Source: Ginsengibacter sp963792025 (GTDB lineage Bacteria; Bacteroidota; Bacteroidia; Chitinophagales; Chitinophagaceae). Taken from it: a stretch of DNA of 64,000 nucleotides. Positions 8,059 to 17,965 of the stretch are shown here, in pieces; position 1 is the stretch's first letter; each line of letters starts with the position of its first letter. The notes under the pieces are model-generated. The model was not told the DNA's origin, did not search any database, and was given only the letters and a program-made list of their open reading frames with translations. The stretch lies in NCBI GenBank assembly GCA_963792025.1, contig CAWBUS010000019.1, positions 124,001 to 188,000 of the forward strand, read 5' to 3'. The position numbers were made by a program, and so were the translations under genes.

Positions 8059-8640
8059 TTATTTGCGTGCAGCCATCTGGCCACGAATACGGCTAAGCGT
8101 TTCCCGGGTAATACCCAGGTAAGAAGCGATCATGTGTTGCGGAACCCGCTGAAGGCATCCGGGAAAATTATTCATGAGGTTCGTATATTTTTCTTCTGCC
8201 GTCTCACTCAATGTTCCCATCAATCTTCTTTGAGTTGCAATTAAATTGTTTTGAATAAGAATACGGAAATACCGTTCAAATTTTGGCACCTTTTCAAACA
8301 AAATATCCATGGAAGGTTTCGTGATTAATAACAACTCACAATCTTCAAGGGCTTCAATATTAAAGTTGGAAGGATTTTCAGTAATAAAACTATAGATGTC
8401 TCCAATCCACCAGCCTTCAAAAGCAAATTGCAGGATATGTTCGGTTCCTTTGTTGTCAATGGTATAAGACCTCAGCAGACCTTTTGATACAAAAGTGTTG
8501 TATTTGCACACATCGCCCTCCTGTAGCAGGTATTGCCGCTTCCTTAATTTTTTTGGAACGAAAAGTGTTTTGCAAAAATTAAATTCTTCATCAGAAATTG
8601 CAATCAACTCTGATATTTTTTTATATAACAGATCGTACAT
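8059..8640 (-). CDS. Crp/Fnr family transcriptional regulator
   Basis: A 193-residue regulator: a cyclic-nucleotide-binding-like beta-roll (about residues 15-120, with LLQEGDVCKYNTFVSKGLLRSY) and a C-terminal winged helix with VPQHMIASYLGITRETLSRIRGQ (about 165-190). It carries no Fnr-type four-Cys cluster and an incomplete phosphate-binding cassette, so cAMP binding is doubtful; this is common in the Bacteroidota branch. It is the first gene of the minus-strand block and probably controls it or is co-transcribed. The inducing signal is unknown; an electrophile or redox signal would fit the target genes (inference). Confidence 0.9.
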   Translation of the reverse strand: MYDLLYKKISELIAISDEEFNFCKTLFVPKKLRKRQYLLQEGDVCKYNTFVSKGLLRSYTIDNKGTEHILQFAFEGWWIGDIYSFITENPSNFNIEALEDCELLLITKPSMDILFEKVPKFERYFRILIQNNLIATQRRLMGTLSETAEEKYTNLMNNFPGCLQRVPQHMIASYLGITRETLSRIRGQMAARK

Positions 8641-8797
8641 GCAGGGCTTTTAAATAAGCAAAATAAAGGATTAAAAATCTTATCACTACCAGTTAATTTA
8701 TGGAATTCACACGACATTGATTTTAAAAAGTTAATCTGCACTGGTTTACAGTTTCATTGTAAATCATTTGAAATATCACGCATAATTAATAAAGGCA

Positions 8798-8831
8798 TTT
8801 GAATAACGTAACTGAAATTTTGCTACTTTTA
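8798..8831 (+). promoter_or_regulatory. Possible Bacteroidota-type promoter (TTTG / TAnnTTT)
   Basis: TTTG at 8798-8801 and TACTTTTA at 8824-8831 are spaced by 22 bases, close to the Bacteroidota -33/-7 consensus (TTTG, TAnnTTTG). Transcription would begin near 8838, which supports the ATG at 8862 rather than the upstream TTG at 8799 as the start of the next gene. Confidence 0.4.
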
Positions 8832-8861
8832 GATTCTTCATTATTATTTAAAACGAAATTT

Positions 8862-9227
8862 ATGTTTGATCAAATTCTTGAATTAGTAAAAGAACATCTA
8901 GGCAATAATCCGGAAATAACCGCAAATGTTCCCGCTGACCAGCAAGATGCGTTGCACAACGAAATCGCCAACCATGTGGCCAATAGTTTATCAACTCAAC
9001 CAGCCGCGGAGAGTGGCGTAGGTGGCATGTTTGGCGGTCTGTTATCAAAACTTGAAAGTGGCATGGCATCCGGAAGCCCGGTTACGAGCGCCCTTGAAGG
9101 TGGTCTCGTAAGCAGCCTGGCCAGTAAGTTTGGCCTGCCTCCATCCGTTACGGGAGCAATTGCCGGGGCACTGCCAGGGTTATTGCAGAAATACGCAGCC
9201 AAGTCGCAGGGCACTACTAACCAATAG
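8862..9227 (+). CDS. Glycine/serine-rich small protein of unknown function
   Basis: Starting at ATG 8862 (MFDQILELVKEHLG) this encodes 121 residues; an in-frame TTG at 8799 would overlap the likely promoter, so I prefer the later start. The N-terminal half is helical and acidic; the rest is rich in Gly, Ser and Ala (GVGGMFGGLLSKLESG, GAIAGALPGLLQKY), resembling DUF937-like or late-embryogenesis-like proteins. No signal peptide or catalytic motif is seen. It is monocistronic, divergent from the Crp operon and followed by a terminator-like hairpin. Similar proteins are widespread in Bacteroidota but uncharacterised. Confidence 0.7.
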   Translation: MFDQILELVKEHLGNNPEITANVPADQQDALHNEIANHVANSLSTQPAAESGVGGMFGGLLSKLESGMASGSPVTSALEGGLVSSLASKFGLPPSVTGAIAGALPGLLQKYAAKSQGTTNQ

Positions 9228-9648
9228 AAGACACAAAACGTCTTATTGCTTACTAATTTTATTTTTTAGGCAGTTGCAAACGTTATTAATTAAGATTGTG
9301 AAGATTGTATAGAATAAGGTGCAGCGAGTCTGCCCCTTATCTATATAGCTTCACATTTTTTCATTCAGATTATTTTTATTGAAATTTTAGCGGTAGTACC
9401 GCCGCCAAAAGAGTTAGGTTTTTCTTTAAGTGGATGCTAAACTATTTTAGTGGCGGGCCACGTGTTAATATTATTATAGCTCAATGATGTATTATTATAT
9501 CCTGCTATCGTATTATTTACACTAATTTGAATTTAATATTGCATCTGATCAGTATATTAGCTTATGCTTATTTGCAGGCCGGAATTTGTGAAAGAAAAAA
9601 ATCCTGCAACCGCTTCAACAAAAAGGTTGATTTAATCAAATAATGTAA
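9228..9648. other. Intergenic region upstream of the TonB-receptor operon
   Basis: A 421-base AT-rich gap. Apart from the hairpin at 9314-9340 I see no coding frame. It must hold the promoter for the four-gene operon that starts at 9649, but no clear consensus pair could be placed. Confidence 0.4.
9314..9340 (+). terminator. Terminator-like hairpin
   Basis: ATAAGGTGCAG and CTGCCCCTTAT pair with one mismatch around a five-base loop, 87 bases after the preceding stop. No clean T-run follows immediately, so efficiency is uncertain. Confidence 0.5.
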
Positions 9649-10374
9649 ATGAAGTTTTTTGTAGTCCTGTTACCCTGGTTATTTTCCCTAACTGCTTCTT
9701 ATTCTCAAGGCGCAAAGCCAGATTCCATTATTAATATACAGGTAAAGAATGCCGTCGATCTTTACAATACTTACACAGGAGGTAATGCGCTAATATATAA
9801 CGGAAAAGAATACCTGTACTATCATTTTATAATGGAAGGCGACCCGTTTTTTATAACGGTGGAACTTTCAAATGGCTGGGTAGGTTACGCAGGGCGGGTA
9901 TACGTACCCGTTAGGTTGGGGTACGATATTCAACGGAACCAGGTAACTATTGCCAGCGCTGATAATTTTGCAAGAATAGTTTTGCAAAATGAACTGGTAG
10001 ATAGCTTTTATTTTTCAGGGCACACCTTTATAAGGCTAAAAGAAGATTATAAACAAAATCTGAATACTACAGGATTTTATGATTTGCTGTACAATGGCAA
10101 TATGAAGCTTTTAGCGAGAAGAGTCAAACTAATGGAGGATGTTATTAAAGACAATACAGTTGTACACGTATTCACGGAAAAGGATCGTTTTTATATTCAC
10201 AAAAATGGTTTGTATTACCTGGTGAGTAACAAGAAAGAAGTTTTTCATCTTTTCGCTGACAAACAACAAAAGGTAAAAAAAATGTTACGGCGTGCGCACA
10301 TTAAAATCAAGCGAAAGAATTTTGAAACCAGCATGCAAAAAGCGATAGAATTTTATGACCAACTAACGCATTAA
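9649..10374 (+). CDS. Secreted protein of unknown function upstream of TonB receptor
   Basis: A 241-residue protein with a signal peptide (FFVVLLPWLFSLTASYSQG). The mature part has many aromatic residues and short beta-strands (YLYYHFIMEGDPFFITVEL, RFYIHKNGLYYLVSNKKEV) and ends in a basic helix. It looks like the small secreted proteins often found next to FecR or TonB-receptor genes in Chitinophagaceae. The stop is one base from the ATG of the TonB receptor, so they are translationally close. No known domain recognised. Confidence 0.75.
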   Translation: MKFFVVLLPWLFSLTASYSQGAKPDSIINIQVKNAVDLYNTYTGGNALIYNGKEYLYYHFIMEGDPFFITVELSNGWVGYAGRVYVPVRLGYDIQRNQVTIASADNFARIVLQNELVDSFYFSGHTFIRLKEDYKQNLNTTGFYDLLYNGNMKLLARRVKLMEDVIKDNTVVHVFTEKDRFYIHKNGLYYLVSNKKEVFHLFADKQQKVKKMLRRAHIKIKRKNFETSMQKAIEFYDQLTH

Positions 10375-10375
10375 A

Positions 10376-13159
10376 ATGAAAAAAGGATTCTGTTTAGTTT
10401 TTTCCTTTATTGTATTATTTGCCTGCCAGGAAGTTGCCGCCCAGGATCATCCCCGCGACTTAATTACCGTAGATCTTCATGAAATTTCTTTTGGAGAATT
10501 TATTAAAAAAATAGAAGCCCAGACTCCCTATCACTTTTATTACGATCCTGCCTTATTTGACAGCACCACCATCAGCATCTCTGTTAAGGATGTTCATTTA
10601 CCTGCTGTATTGGATAAAGTGCTCGGCAGTGATAGTTGCTCCTATACTATTGACAAGGATAATGATGTGTTTATCACGAAAGGATTTGCTCTTGCAACCG
10701 ATCTTCCTTACGGCTTTTTTAACGGGGAAAAAGATACCAGGAAAATGATTGCGAAGAGCGATTCAGGTGTTATGGTTTATTTGAATCATCAAAAACTAAC
10801 AAAGCCTGATGTGTTAGCTGAAAATAAATTATATGATATCGGCATAAAACGAAATGAAGCGCCCAAAGGCAAAGTAAACATTGCAGGTTACATCCGGCAA
10901 TCAGAAACGGGTGAATCGATTTCCGGCGCTCTCATATATATTGATCATCCGCATATCCAGGTAAACAGCGATCAGTTTGGATATTATTCAATGACGCTAC
11001 CGGCGGGCCGGCATACGCTTAATATAATTGCCCCCGGCATGTTTGATGCAAAACGACAGGTGATGCTTTACTCAGATGGCAAGTTTGATGTTGCCGTTAA
11101 CAACAAAGTTTTACAGTTAAGGGAAGTGGTGGTAGAAGCCGCCAAAGAAAGAAACGTACGCAGCACAAGCATGGGAATTGATAAAATGAATATGGCCGAG
11201 ATAAAACAAATTCCTTCTGTATTGGGAGAAGCAGATGTATTAAGAGCGGTGCTTACTTTGCCGGGCGTAAAATCGGTGGGTGAAGCCAGCACCGGTCTAA
11301 ATGTGAGAGGCGGCGCCACAGATCAAAATTTAATTTTATTTAATGGCCTTAACATCTATAATCCATCACATCTATTTGGATTCTTCTCTGCTTTTGACCC
11401 TGATGTAATAAAGGATGTAACCTTATACAAGAGCAGCGTTCCTGTAAAGTATGGCGGAAGAATTTCTTCTGTACTTGATATCACTTCCCTGGATGGCAAC
11501 GACAAAAAATTATCAGGAACAGCCGGCATAGGGCCGCTTACCGGCAAGGTGACGCTTGAAGGCCCTTTATTTGACAGCACTACAACATTCGTTGCAGGTG
11601 TAAGAACAACTTATTCCAGCTGGATATTTAAATTATTACCCAAGGATTATCAAAACAGCAACGCATCTTTCCAGGACGGAACATTGCACCTAAACCATAA
11701 AATAAACGGCAAGAACAATGTTTATTTAAACGGCTATATTAGTGGTGATAAATTTGATTTAAACCGTGATACCAATTATCAATACCACAATAAAAATGCA
11801 AATATCAACTGGAAGCACAATTTTACAAATCGCTTTTATGGTGTGCTCTCCGCGGGTATCGATCATTACGATTACCAGGTAGCTAACACCGGAGATTCGG
11901 TTAATGCCTACAAATTAAAATTTGGCATCAATCAATTCAGATCAAGTCTTGATTTTAGTTACTTTCTAAATAACAAACACACGTTGTCGTTCGGGCTTAG
12001 CAGTCTCTATTATGATGTACATTCCGGGACTCTTAATCCATTGGGGAATGCATCGCTTATAATTGCCGATTCTGTAGAAGCAGAACACGCATTGGAAAGT
12101 GCTGTTTACCTTGGTGATCAATATAATGTTTCTCCTAAATTTTCAATTAATGGTGGCGTAAGATTTTCTTTATTCAATTATCTTGGACCAAAACATGTAA
12201 ATTCTTATGCCCCTGGTCTGCCAAAAAACGAAGGCAATATTTTAAGTACTAATTATTATTCATCCGGCAAAACAATAAAAACGTATTCCGGCCCTGAATT
12301 CAGGCTTTCTGCCAGGTATTCGTTATCAGAAAATACTTCCTTAAAAGCATCTGCCAACAGCCTTCGCCAATATATTCATTTGCTCACCAACACAACTACC
12401 ATTTCACCAACCGATGTTTGGAAATTAAGTGACCCTAACCTTCAGCCACAATTAGGAACACAAGTTGCCCTGGGCTTATATAGAAATTTTAAAAACAATA
12501 CGATTGAAACTTCGGTGGAAGTGTATTATAAATGGTTTAACCATTACCTGGATTATAAAAGCGGTGCCCTGTTAGTGATGAATCATCACGTTGAAACAGA
12601 TGTTATCAACACTAACGGTAAAGCATATGGGATAGAATTACTGATAAAAAAATCTACGGGCAAAATCAACGGCTGGTTTAGCTATAACTATTCCCGTTCT
12701 ATATTGAAACAGGATGATCCTTATGCCGGCGAAACGATTAATGCGGGCAAAGAATATCCCAGCAATTTTGATCAACCACACAATGTTACGCTGATTGGTA
12801 ATTTTCGCTTTACGCATCGCTTTAGTGTTTCACTTAATGCAGTATATAGCACCGGTCGCCCGATTACGTTGCCAATAGCTGAATATGATTACGCCGGTTC
12901 AGTAAGGGTTATATATTCCGATAGAAATGCCTACCGCATCCCCGACTATTTCCGTACAGATCTTTCCATGAACCTGTTAGGCAATCATAAAATTTACCAG
13001 TTAACACATAACTCATGGACGTTAGGTATATACAATTTACTGGCAAGGAGAAACGCTTATTCAGTTTATTTCATTTCGCAGAATGGCAATATAAAGGGTT
13101 ATAAATTATCCATTTTCGGAACCGCTATTCCTTTTTTAACCTATAATATCCGCTTCTGA
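10376..13159 (+). CDS. TonB-dependent receptor with STN and carboxypeptidase-like domains
   Basis: A 927-residue outer-membrane receptor: signal peptide; an STN (secretin/TonB short N-terminal) domain around residues 25-85; a carboxypeptidase-regulatory-like domain at about 168-225 (IAGYIRQSETGESISG); a plug from about 266 (LNVRGGATDQNLILFNGLNIY); then a 22-strand-type barrel ending FLTYNIRF. STN domains normally relay signals to anti-sigma factors, but no FecI/FecR pair lies nearby. It is followed by DUF4249 and MG2-like genes, a recurrent Bacteroidota triad. The ligand cannot be read from sequence. The stop codon overlaps an ATG at 13159. Confidence 0.93.
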   Translation: MKKGFCLVFSFIVLFACQEVAAQDHPRDLITVDLHEISFGEFIKKIEAQTPYHFYYDPALFDSTTISISVKDVHLPAVLDKVLGSDSCSYTIDKDNDVFITKGFALATDLPYGFFNGEKDTRKMIAKSDSGVMVYLNHQKLTKPDVLAENKLYDIGIKRNEAPKGKVNIAGYIRQSETGESISGALIYIDHPHIQVNSDQFGYYSMTLPAGRHTLNIIAPGMFDAKRQVMLYSDGKFDVAVNNKVLQLREVVVEAAKERNVRSTSMGIDKMNMAEIKQIPSVLGEADVLRAVLTLPGVKSVGEASTGLNVRGGATDQNLILFNGLNIYNPSHLFGFFSAFDPDVIKDVTLYKSSVPVKYGGRISSVLDITSLDGNDKKLSGTAGIGPLTGKVTLEGPLFDSTTTFVAGVRTTYSSWIFKLLPKDYQNSNASFQDGTLHLNHKINGKNNVYLNGYISGDKFDLNRDTNYQYHNKNANINWKHNFTNRFYGVLSAGIDHYDYQVANTGDSVNAYKLKFGINQFRSSLDFSYFLNNKHTLSFGLSSLYYDVHSGTLNPLGNASLIIADSVEAEHALESAVYLGDQYNVSPKFSINGGVRFSLFNYLGPKHVNSYAPGLPKNEGNILSTNYYSSGKTIKTYSGPEFRLSARYSLSENTSLKASANSLRQYIHLLTNTTTISPTDVWKLSDPNLQPQLGTQVALGLYRNFKNNTIETSVEVYYKWFNHYLDYKSGALLVMNHHVETDVINTNGKAYGIELLIKKSTGKINGWFSYNYSRSILKQDDPYAGETINAGKEYPSNFDQPHNVTLIGNFRFTHRFSVSLNAVYSTGRPITLPIAEYDYAGSVRVIYSDRNAYRIPDYFRTDLSMNLLGNHKIYQLTHNSWTLGIYNLLARRNAYSVYFISQNGNIKGYKLSIFGTAIPFLTYNIRF

Positions 13160-13204
13160 TGAAAAAAATAATTTTTCCGATGGGAGATAGCAGCATACGG
13201 TATT

Positions 13205-14293
13205 TTGCTGGTGTTTTTTTCGGGATGTAAAGATCCTTACAATCCTACCGTACTATCATCTAACAGCAACTACCTTGTGGTGGAGGGTTTTATAAATGGT
13301 AATGGATTAACTTCTATAAAACTAAGCCGCACCAGGAATATAACATCAGGAGACACCGCTACGCATGTAAATGAGCTGAATGCCATTGTTGCAATAGAAG
13401 ATCAAACTAATGCAACGTATCCACTTACCGAAGAAGGCAACGGAATATATACAGTGAATACTTTTTTAAATCCGACCAATAAATATCGGCTGCATATTCA
13501 TACATCTGGCAACAAAGAATATTTGTCTGACTACGTGCCTTATAAACCTTCACCGGCCATAGATAGTTTAGGCTGGAATTTTAAAAATAATGATGTACAG
13601 GTATATGCCAATACACATGATGATCAAAATACAACAAGATATTACCGCTGGACCTACACAGAAACATGGGAATTTCACTCTCCTTATTATTCCGCCATAG
13701 AATATGATGTACCGCCTGGAATTATAAATCAGAGAACAGAACAGATATATGCCTGTTGGCCAACTCAAAATTCAACAAATATTATTTTGGGGTCTTCGGC
13801 GAAACTAAGTCTTGATGTTATTCATGAAGCGCCACTGGTGTTAATTCCTTTTCACGATAGCAGATTAAGTGTTCTGTATAGTATTTATGTAACACAGTAT
13901 GCACTCGATTCCAGCGCTTATAATTATTGGCAGGCAATTAAGAGTAATACAGAAGACATTGGATCTATTTTTGATCCGCAGCCCAATCAAACAAAGGGAA
14001 ATATTCATTGCGTTACTGATACGTCCGAGACCGTTATTGGTTACATAGGCGCAGGTAGTACCTCCAGCCTGCGTTTATTCATCAGCAATACGGCCATGCC
14101 TTCCGACTGGAATTTGCGATCCGATTGTACTATGATCGTTGTACCCTCAGATAGCCTGGCCTTCTATTTTGGTGGACGGCTCTATATTCCGATAGATGAA
14201 ATCAGACCTGGAATTTATAGTGGCTCGACGTTTAGTTGTGTGGACTGTAGGGCAAGCGGAGGTCCTAATGTAAAACCCGTTTTCTGGCCATAA
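13205..14293 (+). CDS. DUF4249 lipoprotein, start region probably frameshifted
   Basis: The intact frame encodes 362 residues from a TTG, beginning LVFFSGCKDPYNPTV, whose Cys is a lipobox residue, followed by a DUF4249 domain (YLVVEGFINGNG, SGDTATHVNELN). The only good ATG (13159, overlapping the receptor stop as TGATG) is in another frame. Removing one T from the T5 run at 13172-13176 would join them into MKKIIFRWEIAAYGILLV..SGC, a perfect lipoprotein signal. So the true start is almost certainly 13159 and a one-base error or mutation separates it. DUF4249 proteins are receptor-associated lipoproteins of unknown function. Confidence 0.85.
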   Translation: MLVFFSGCKDPYNPTVLSSNSNYLVVEGFINGNGLTSIKLSRTRNITSGDTATHVNELNAIVAIEDQTNATYPLTEEGNGIYTVNTFLNPTNKYRLHIHTSGNKEYLSDYVPYKPSPAIDSLGWNFKNNDVQVYANTHDDQNTTRYYRWTYTETWEFHSPYYSAIEYDVPPGIINQRTEQIYACWPTQNSTNIILGSSAKLSLDVIHEAPLVLIPFHDSRLSVLYSIYVTQYALDSSAYNYWQAIKSNTEDIGSIFDPQPNQTKGNIHCVTDTSETVIGYIGAGSTSSLRLFISNTAMPSDWNLRSDCTMIVVPSDSLAFYFGGRLYIPIDEIRPGIYSGSTFSCVDCRASGGPNVKPVFWP

Positions 14294-14303
14294 CGAATAA
14301 GAT

Positions 14304-16739
14304 ATGAACATTGCGATCTTACATAAAATTTTTACCAGGTGCACTTTGCTATGCGCAACGTTTGTATTTCATGTCGCTTCGTTTGCTCAATTAAATAAGA
14401 TAGACGAAATCACATCAGGTTATAATGATTACATTAAAAACCATTTAAGCGAAAAAATATTTGTACATACTGATCGCTCATATTATTTATGCGGCAATAT
14501 TTTGTGGTTTAAAATTTACCTCACCAATGCGGTCAATAATACACTGTTACCAGTAAGCAAAGTGGCCTACATAGAAGTATTGAATGCGTTGCACCAACCG
14601 GTTTTGCAAGGCAAAATAGCAATGGAAAACGGAACAGGCAATGGCTCTTTTGATCTGCCCGCTTCCATACCTTCGGGCAATTACGAATTGAGGGCTTATA
14701 CCAACTGGATGAAGAATGATGAACCGGACCATTATTTTAAAAAGATCATCACTATAATAAATACTACGCAAAATCCCGGTGATACCTTGTTGCACAGTAA
14801 GATTAAGTATGATGCTCAATTTATGCCCGAAGGAGGTAATCTCGTAAATGGACTGATGAGTACGGTAGCTTTTAAAATAAACGATAATTACGGAAAGGGA
14901 GTTGATTGTAAAGGTGTGATTATCGATCAATCGAATGATACAGTTGCTCATTTTCAATCTTCACGTTTTGGCATGGGGCAATTTTTGTTAGCCCCCAAAA
15001 ACGGCAATGCCTACACGGCAATCGTCACAATAAATGATAGTTTGACAATTACGAACAAAATACCCGGCGCATACAACGATGGGTATGTGATGCATGTTAG
15101 CGATACTGATACGCATCGTTTAAATATCGTGGTACAATCTTCTTCAAATATAGCTGCGGGAAATATGTACGTTGTCTGCGAAACCCTCGGGAATATCAAT
15201 TTTACGAAACAAATCACACTCGAAAATAACCGGGCTGCATTAGCATTCGATATGGATAGCCTTGCCGGGGGTATGGCACGAATAACACTTTTTAACCACG
15301 ACCTGCAGCCCGTTTGCGAGCGCCTTTGGTTTAACAGACCGAGGAATAAAATGCTGATAAAAGCCGCGGGACAGAAACAAATTTATAGCCATCGTGATAA
15401 AATTGATATTGATCTGCAGACGGCCGACGTCTCAGGGAAGTCGCTTGAAAGTAATCTGTCGGTTTCAGTTTACAGACTGGATAGTTTAAACACATCATCA
15501 GGTGATAACTTATTTTCTTATTTGTGGCTTTCATCCGAATGCAAGGGTTATATTGAAGACCCACAGTATTATTTTGAGAATGATGATACCCGTACCAATG
15601 CTGATCTTGATAATTTACTCCTCACCCAGGGATGGAGAAAATTCGACTGGAAAAATGTGTTGCAATCCAAAACATATTCATTTAACTATGTGCCGGAAAA
15701 TTATGGGCACATCATTACCGGCAGAATTACAAATGATATTACAGGAAAACCAGCAGCAGGCATTTTGGTATACCTATCGGTACCGGGTAAACGCATTCAA
15801 CTTTACGGTTGCCTGAGCGATACAAACGGATTGATCCATTTCGATATGAAAGATTTTTACGGCCCGGGCCAGGTGGTAATCCAAACAAATACAACAATCG
15901 ACAGTACTTTTCACCTCGAAATTTTTAGCCCGTTTTCTGAACAATATGCAAATGATCCGTTTCCATCATTATACATTTCAGAAAATAACAGCGATGATTT
16001 ACAGGCTGCCAATTTGCATATGAAGATTGAAACAGCCTACCATCAAAACGATATGCAAAAATTGCAACCGCTCTCAATTGACACGCTGCCTTTTTATTAC
16101 AAATCATCTGCAACCTACCTGCTCGACAATTATACCCGTTTTACGACCATGGAAGAAGTGCTAAGAGAGTATGTTCCCGAAGTGAACGTAAGCAGGAGAG
16201 GCAAGAACTATCATCTCTTTACCTTCAACCAACCGGCCTTTGAGTTGCAATCAAAACAAACAACACAAACTTTCTTCGATATAAATCCTTTGATGCTACT
16301 GGATGGCGTACCGGTATTCAGCGCAGATAATATGATAGCTTACGACCCGCTAAAAGTTCAAAAACTGGAAGTGGTAGCTGCCAGGTATCATTGGGGACCT
16401 ATCATAGCCGACGGAATTACAAGCTATACCACTTATAAAGGCAACCTCGACGGCTATACGCTAAATCCACGAGACCTTGTGGCTGATTATGAAGGTTTGC
16501 AACAACAAAGAATATTTTACTCGCCAGACTACGCTACTGCCGACGCTATCAACAGTCGCTTACCTGATTTCAGAGATCTCTTATACTGGTCGCCCCAAAT
16601 TATTACAGGCAAGCGAGGCGGTGGCCATTTATCATTTTATTCCGGCGACATCTCAGGAAAATATTTGGTGGAATTGCAGGGCATCTCATCAAACGGCGAA
16701 GCAGGTGCTACAAGTTTTATATTAAATGTTGAAAAATAA
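14304..16739 (+). CDS. Large secreted MG2-like protein with carboxypeptidase-regulatory domain
   Basis: An 811-residue protein with a signal peptide (to about residue 29). Residues 48-155 contain an alpha-2-macroglobulin MG2-like domain (KIFVHTDRSYYLCGN, FDLPASIPSGNYELRAYTNW). Around 465-520 is a carboxypeptidase-regulatory-like fold (ITGRITNDITGKPAAGILVYL). Near 645-710 a plug-like segment (DINPLMLLDGVPVF) resembles TonB receptor plugs. This architecture is the usual third member after TonB receptor and DUF4249 genes; it may be a periplasmic partner. It starts 10 bases after DUF4249. Function not established. Confidence 0.85.
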   Translation: MNIAILHKIFTRCTLLCATFVFHVASFAQLNKIDEITSGYNDYIKNHLSEKIFVHTDRSYYLCGNILWFKIYLTNAVNNTLLPVSKVAYIEVLNALHQPVLQGKIAMENGTGNGSFDLPASIPSGNYELRAYTNWMKNDEPDHYFKKIITIINTTQNPGDTLLHSKIKYDAQFMPEGGNLVNGLMSTVAFKINDNYGKGVDCKGVIIDQSNDTVAHFQSSRFGMGQFLLAPKNGNAYTAIVTINDSLTITNKIPGAYNDGYVMHVSDTDTHRLNIVVQSSSNIAAGNMYVVCETLGNINFTKQITLENNRAALAFDMDSLAGGMARITLFNHDLQPVCERLWFNRPRNKMLIKAAGQKQIYSHRDKIDIDLQTADVSGKSLESNLSVSVYRLDSLNTSSGDNLFSYLWLSSECKGYIEDPQYYFENDDTRTNADLDNLLLTQGWRKFDWKNVLQSKTYSFNYVPENYGHIITGRITNDITGKPAAGILVYLSVPGKRIQLYGCLSDTNGLIHFDMKDFYGPGQVVIQTNTTIDSTFHLEIFSPFSEQYANDPFPSLYISENNSDDLQAANLHMKIETAYHQNDMQKLQPLSIDTLPFYYKSSATYLLDNYTRFTTMEEVLREYVPEVNVSRRGKNYHLFTFNQPAFELQSKQTTQTFFDINPLMLLDGVPVFSADNMIAYDPLKVQKLEVVAARYHWGPIIADGITSYTTYKGNLDGYTLNPRDLVADYEGLQQQRIFYSPDYATADAINSRLPDFRDLLYWSPQIITGKRGGGHLSFYSGDISGKYLVELQGISSNGEAGATSFILNVEK

Positions 16740-16899
16740 AAGCTCCTTCCCAATAAAATTGTGTCTCTTATTCAAAAATTCACTCGTGAGTTTAATGATT
16801 CTCTGAAGTCATGCAATAGTTCTTCGTGTAAGAGTCAACGTTATATGCAAAATAATAAGTTAGTTCCATTAATAATCCGGGCGGCCAATAGCCGGTTGA

Positions 16900-17688
16900 T
16901 TAATAACCATTCTTATTGAGCCATTCAAGACAATACTCAGCCACTTCCTTCCACCCATGGTCTGACGCCAGGGAATGTCCACGATTTTCAAACAACTTAA
17001 ATTCTGTAATTACTGAAGAATTATATTTTTTTGCGGATGCTTTGCCAAGTATGGGAGGTGCAATGTGATCTTTTTCTCCGCCCGTAATCAGCAATGGGCC
17101 ACGTGTGGCATTTCCGGTATCCACTTTTGTTTCCTTCCCTGCGAACGTGGCCAATGCAGCCTGGAAAAGCGGCCTGCCAGGCGCTGGGATAGTCCACAGG
17201 TCATAGAGTTCCCTGGCTTGTTCCTCAGGAATGGCGTTAGCAAAGCCATATTTAAATTGATTAAAAGTAAGAGAGACAGCTTTTTTTAAATTGAATGGGT
17301 TACCCAAAACCGGCAAGGAAGCTTTAAGCGCCGACAAAGGCAATTGCCACACTCCTTTCATAGGTGCAGGATCAAGAGCTATACCCGCTGAAGCAATGCC
17401 ACGGCCCAATATAATTTGCGCAATGAGGCCTCCAAAGGAATGTCCTATAACAATAGGTGCCTCAGGAAGGTCTGCAATTACTTTAGCATAACTGTCGGCA
17501 ACTTCTGCAACACCCCTGTTAGCAATCGCTTGCGGGTTAACGCGACATAAAGCAACCGAAATGGAATCGCCGGGCCATGCCGGATTCATCGTTTGGTAAC
17601 CTTTCTCATTAAAGAAATCCATCCACGGGTGCCACGAAGTGGTGTGCAACCATAGCCCATGGATAAATACAATTGTTTTCTTTGCCAT
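16900..17688 (-). CDS. Alpha/beta hydrolase
   Basis: A 262-residue cytoplasmic alpha/beta hydrolase. The oxyanion motif IHGLW is at residues 9-13, the nucleophile elbow GHSFGG has Ser84, an Asp lies in GGEKDHIAPP and the catalytic His in ENRGHSLASDHGW. The length and HGLWLHTTSW start match a common Bacteroidota/Actinobacteria group annotated as lysophospholipase or non-heme haloperoxidase-like. It is monocistronic. No neighbour suggests a substrate. Family firm, specificity unknown. Confidence 0.88.
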   Translation of the reverse strand: MAKKTIVFIHGLWLHTTSWHPWMDFFNEKGYQTMNPAWPGDSISVALCRVNPQAIANRGVAEVADSYAKVIADLPEAPIVIGHSFGGLIAQIILGRGIASAGIALDPAPMKGVWQLPLSALKASLPVLGNPFNLKKAVSLTFNQFKYGFANAIPEEQARELYDLWTIPAPGRPLFQAALATFAGKETKVDTGNATRGPLLITGGEKDHIAPPILGKASAKKYNSSVITEFKLFENRGHSLASDHGWKEVAEYCLEWLNKNGY

Positions 17689-17965
17689 GCTGTGATCGTT
17701 TTAAGATTTGATTGAAGAGTGTAAACCAAGTTAATTCATTTTTTACAATCGCTATTGATGATTATCGCTGGCTGAATTTAATTAGATGAAGAGCCAATCG
17801 TGATGAATGCGCATTATTCTAGACTATAATTTCCCGGGGTTATTTTGAACAATTCATGCGAGCAGGAATAAAATTTTTGCGTTTAACCTAAACCGTTATA
17901 CAGACGTGCGATAATTGTTTCCAGATTTATTGGAGTGTGAATCGCGATTGCTGTGCCCAATAAAA

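Noticed and set aside
8799..8861. Upstream TTG start for the glycine-rich protein
   Set aside because: The added 21 residues overlap a likely promoter and have no conserved character; ATG at 8862 is the better start.
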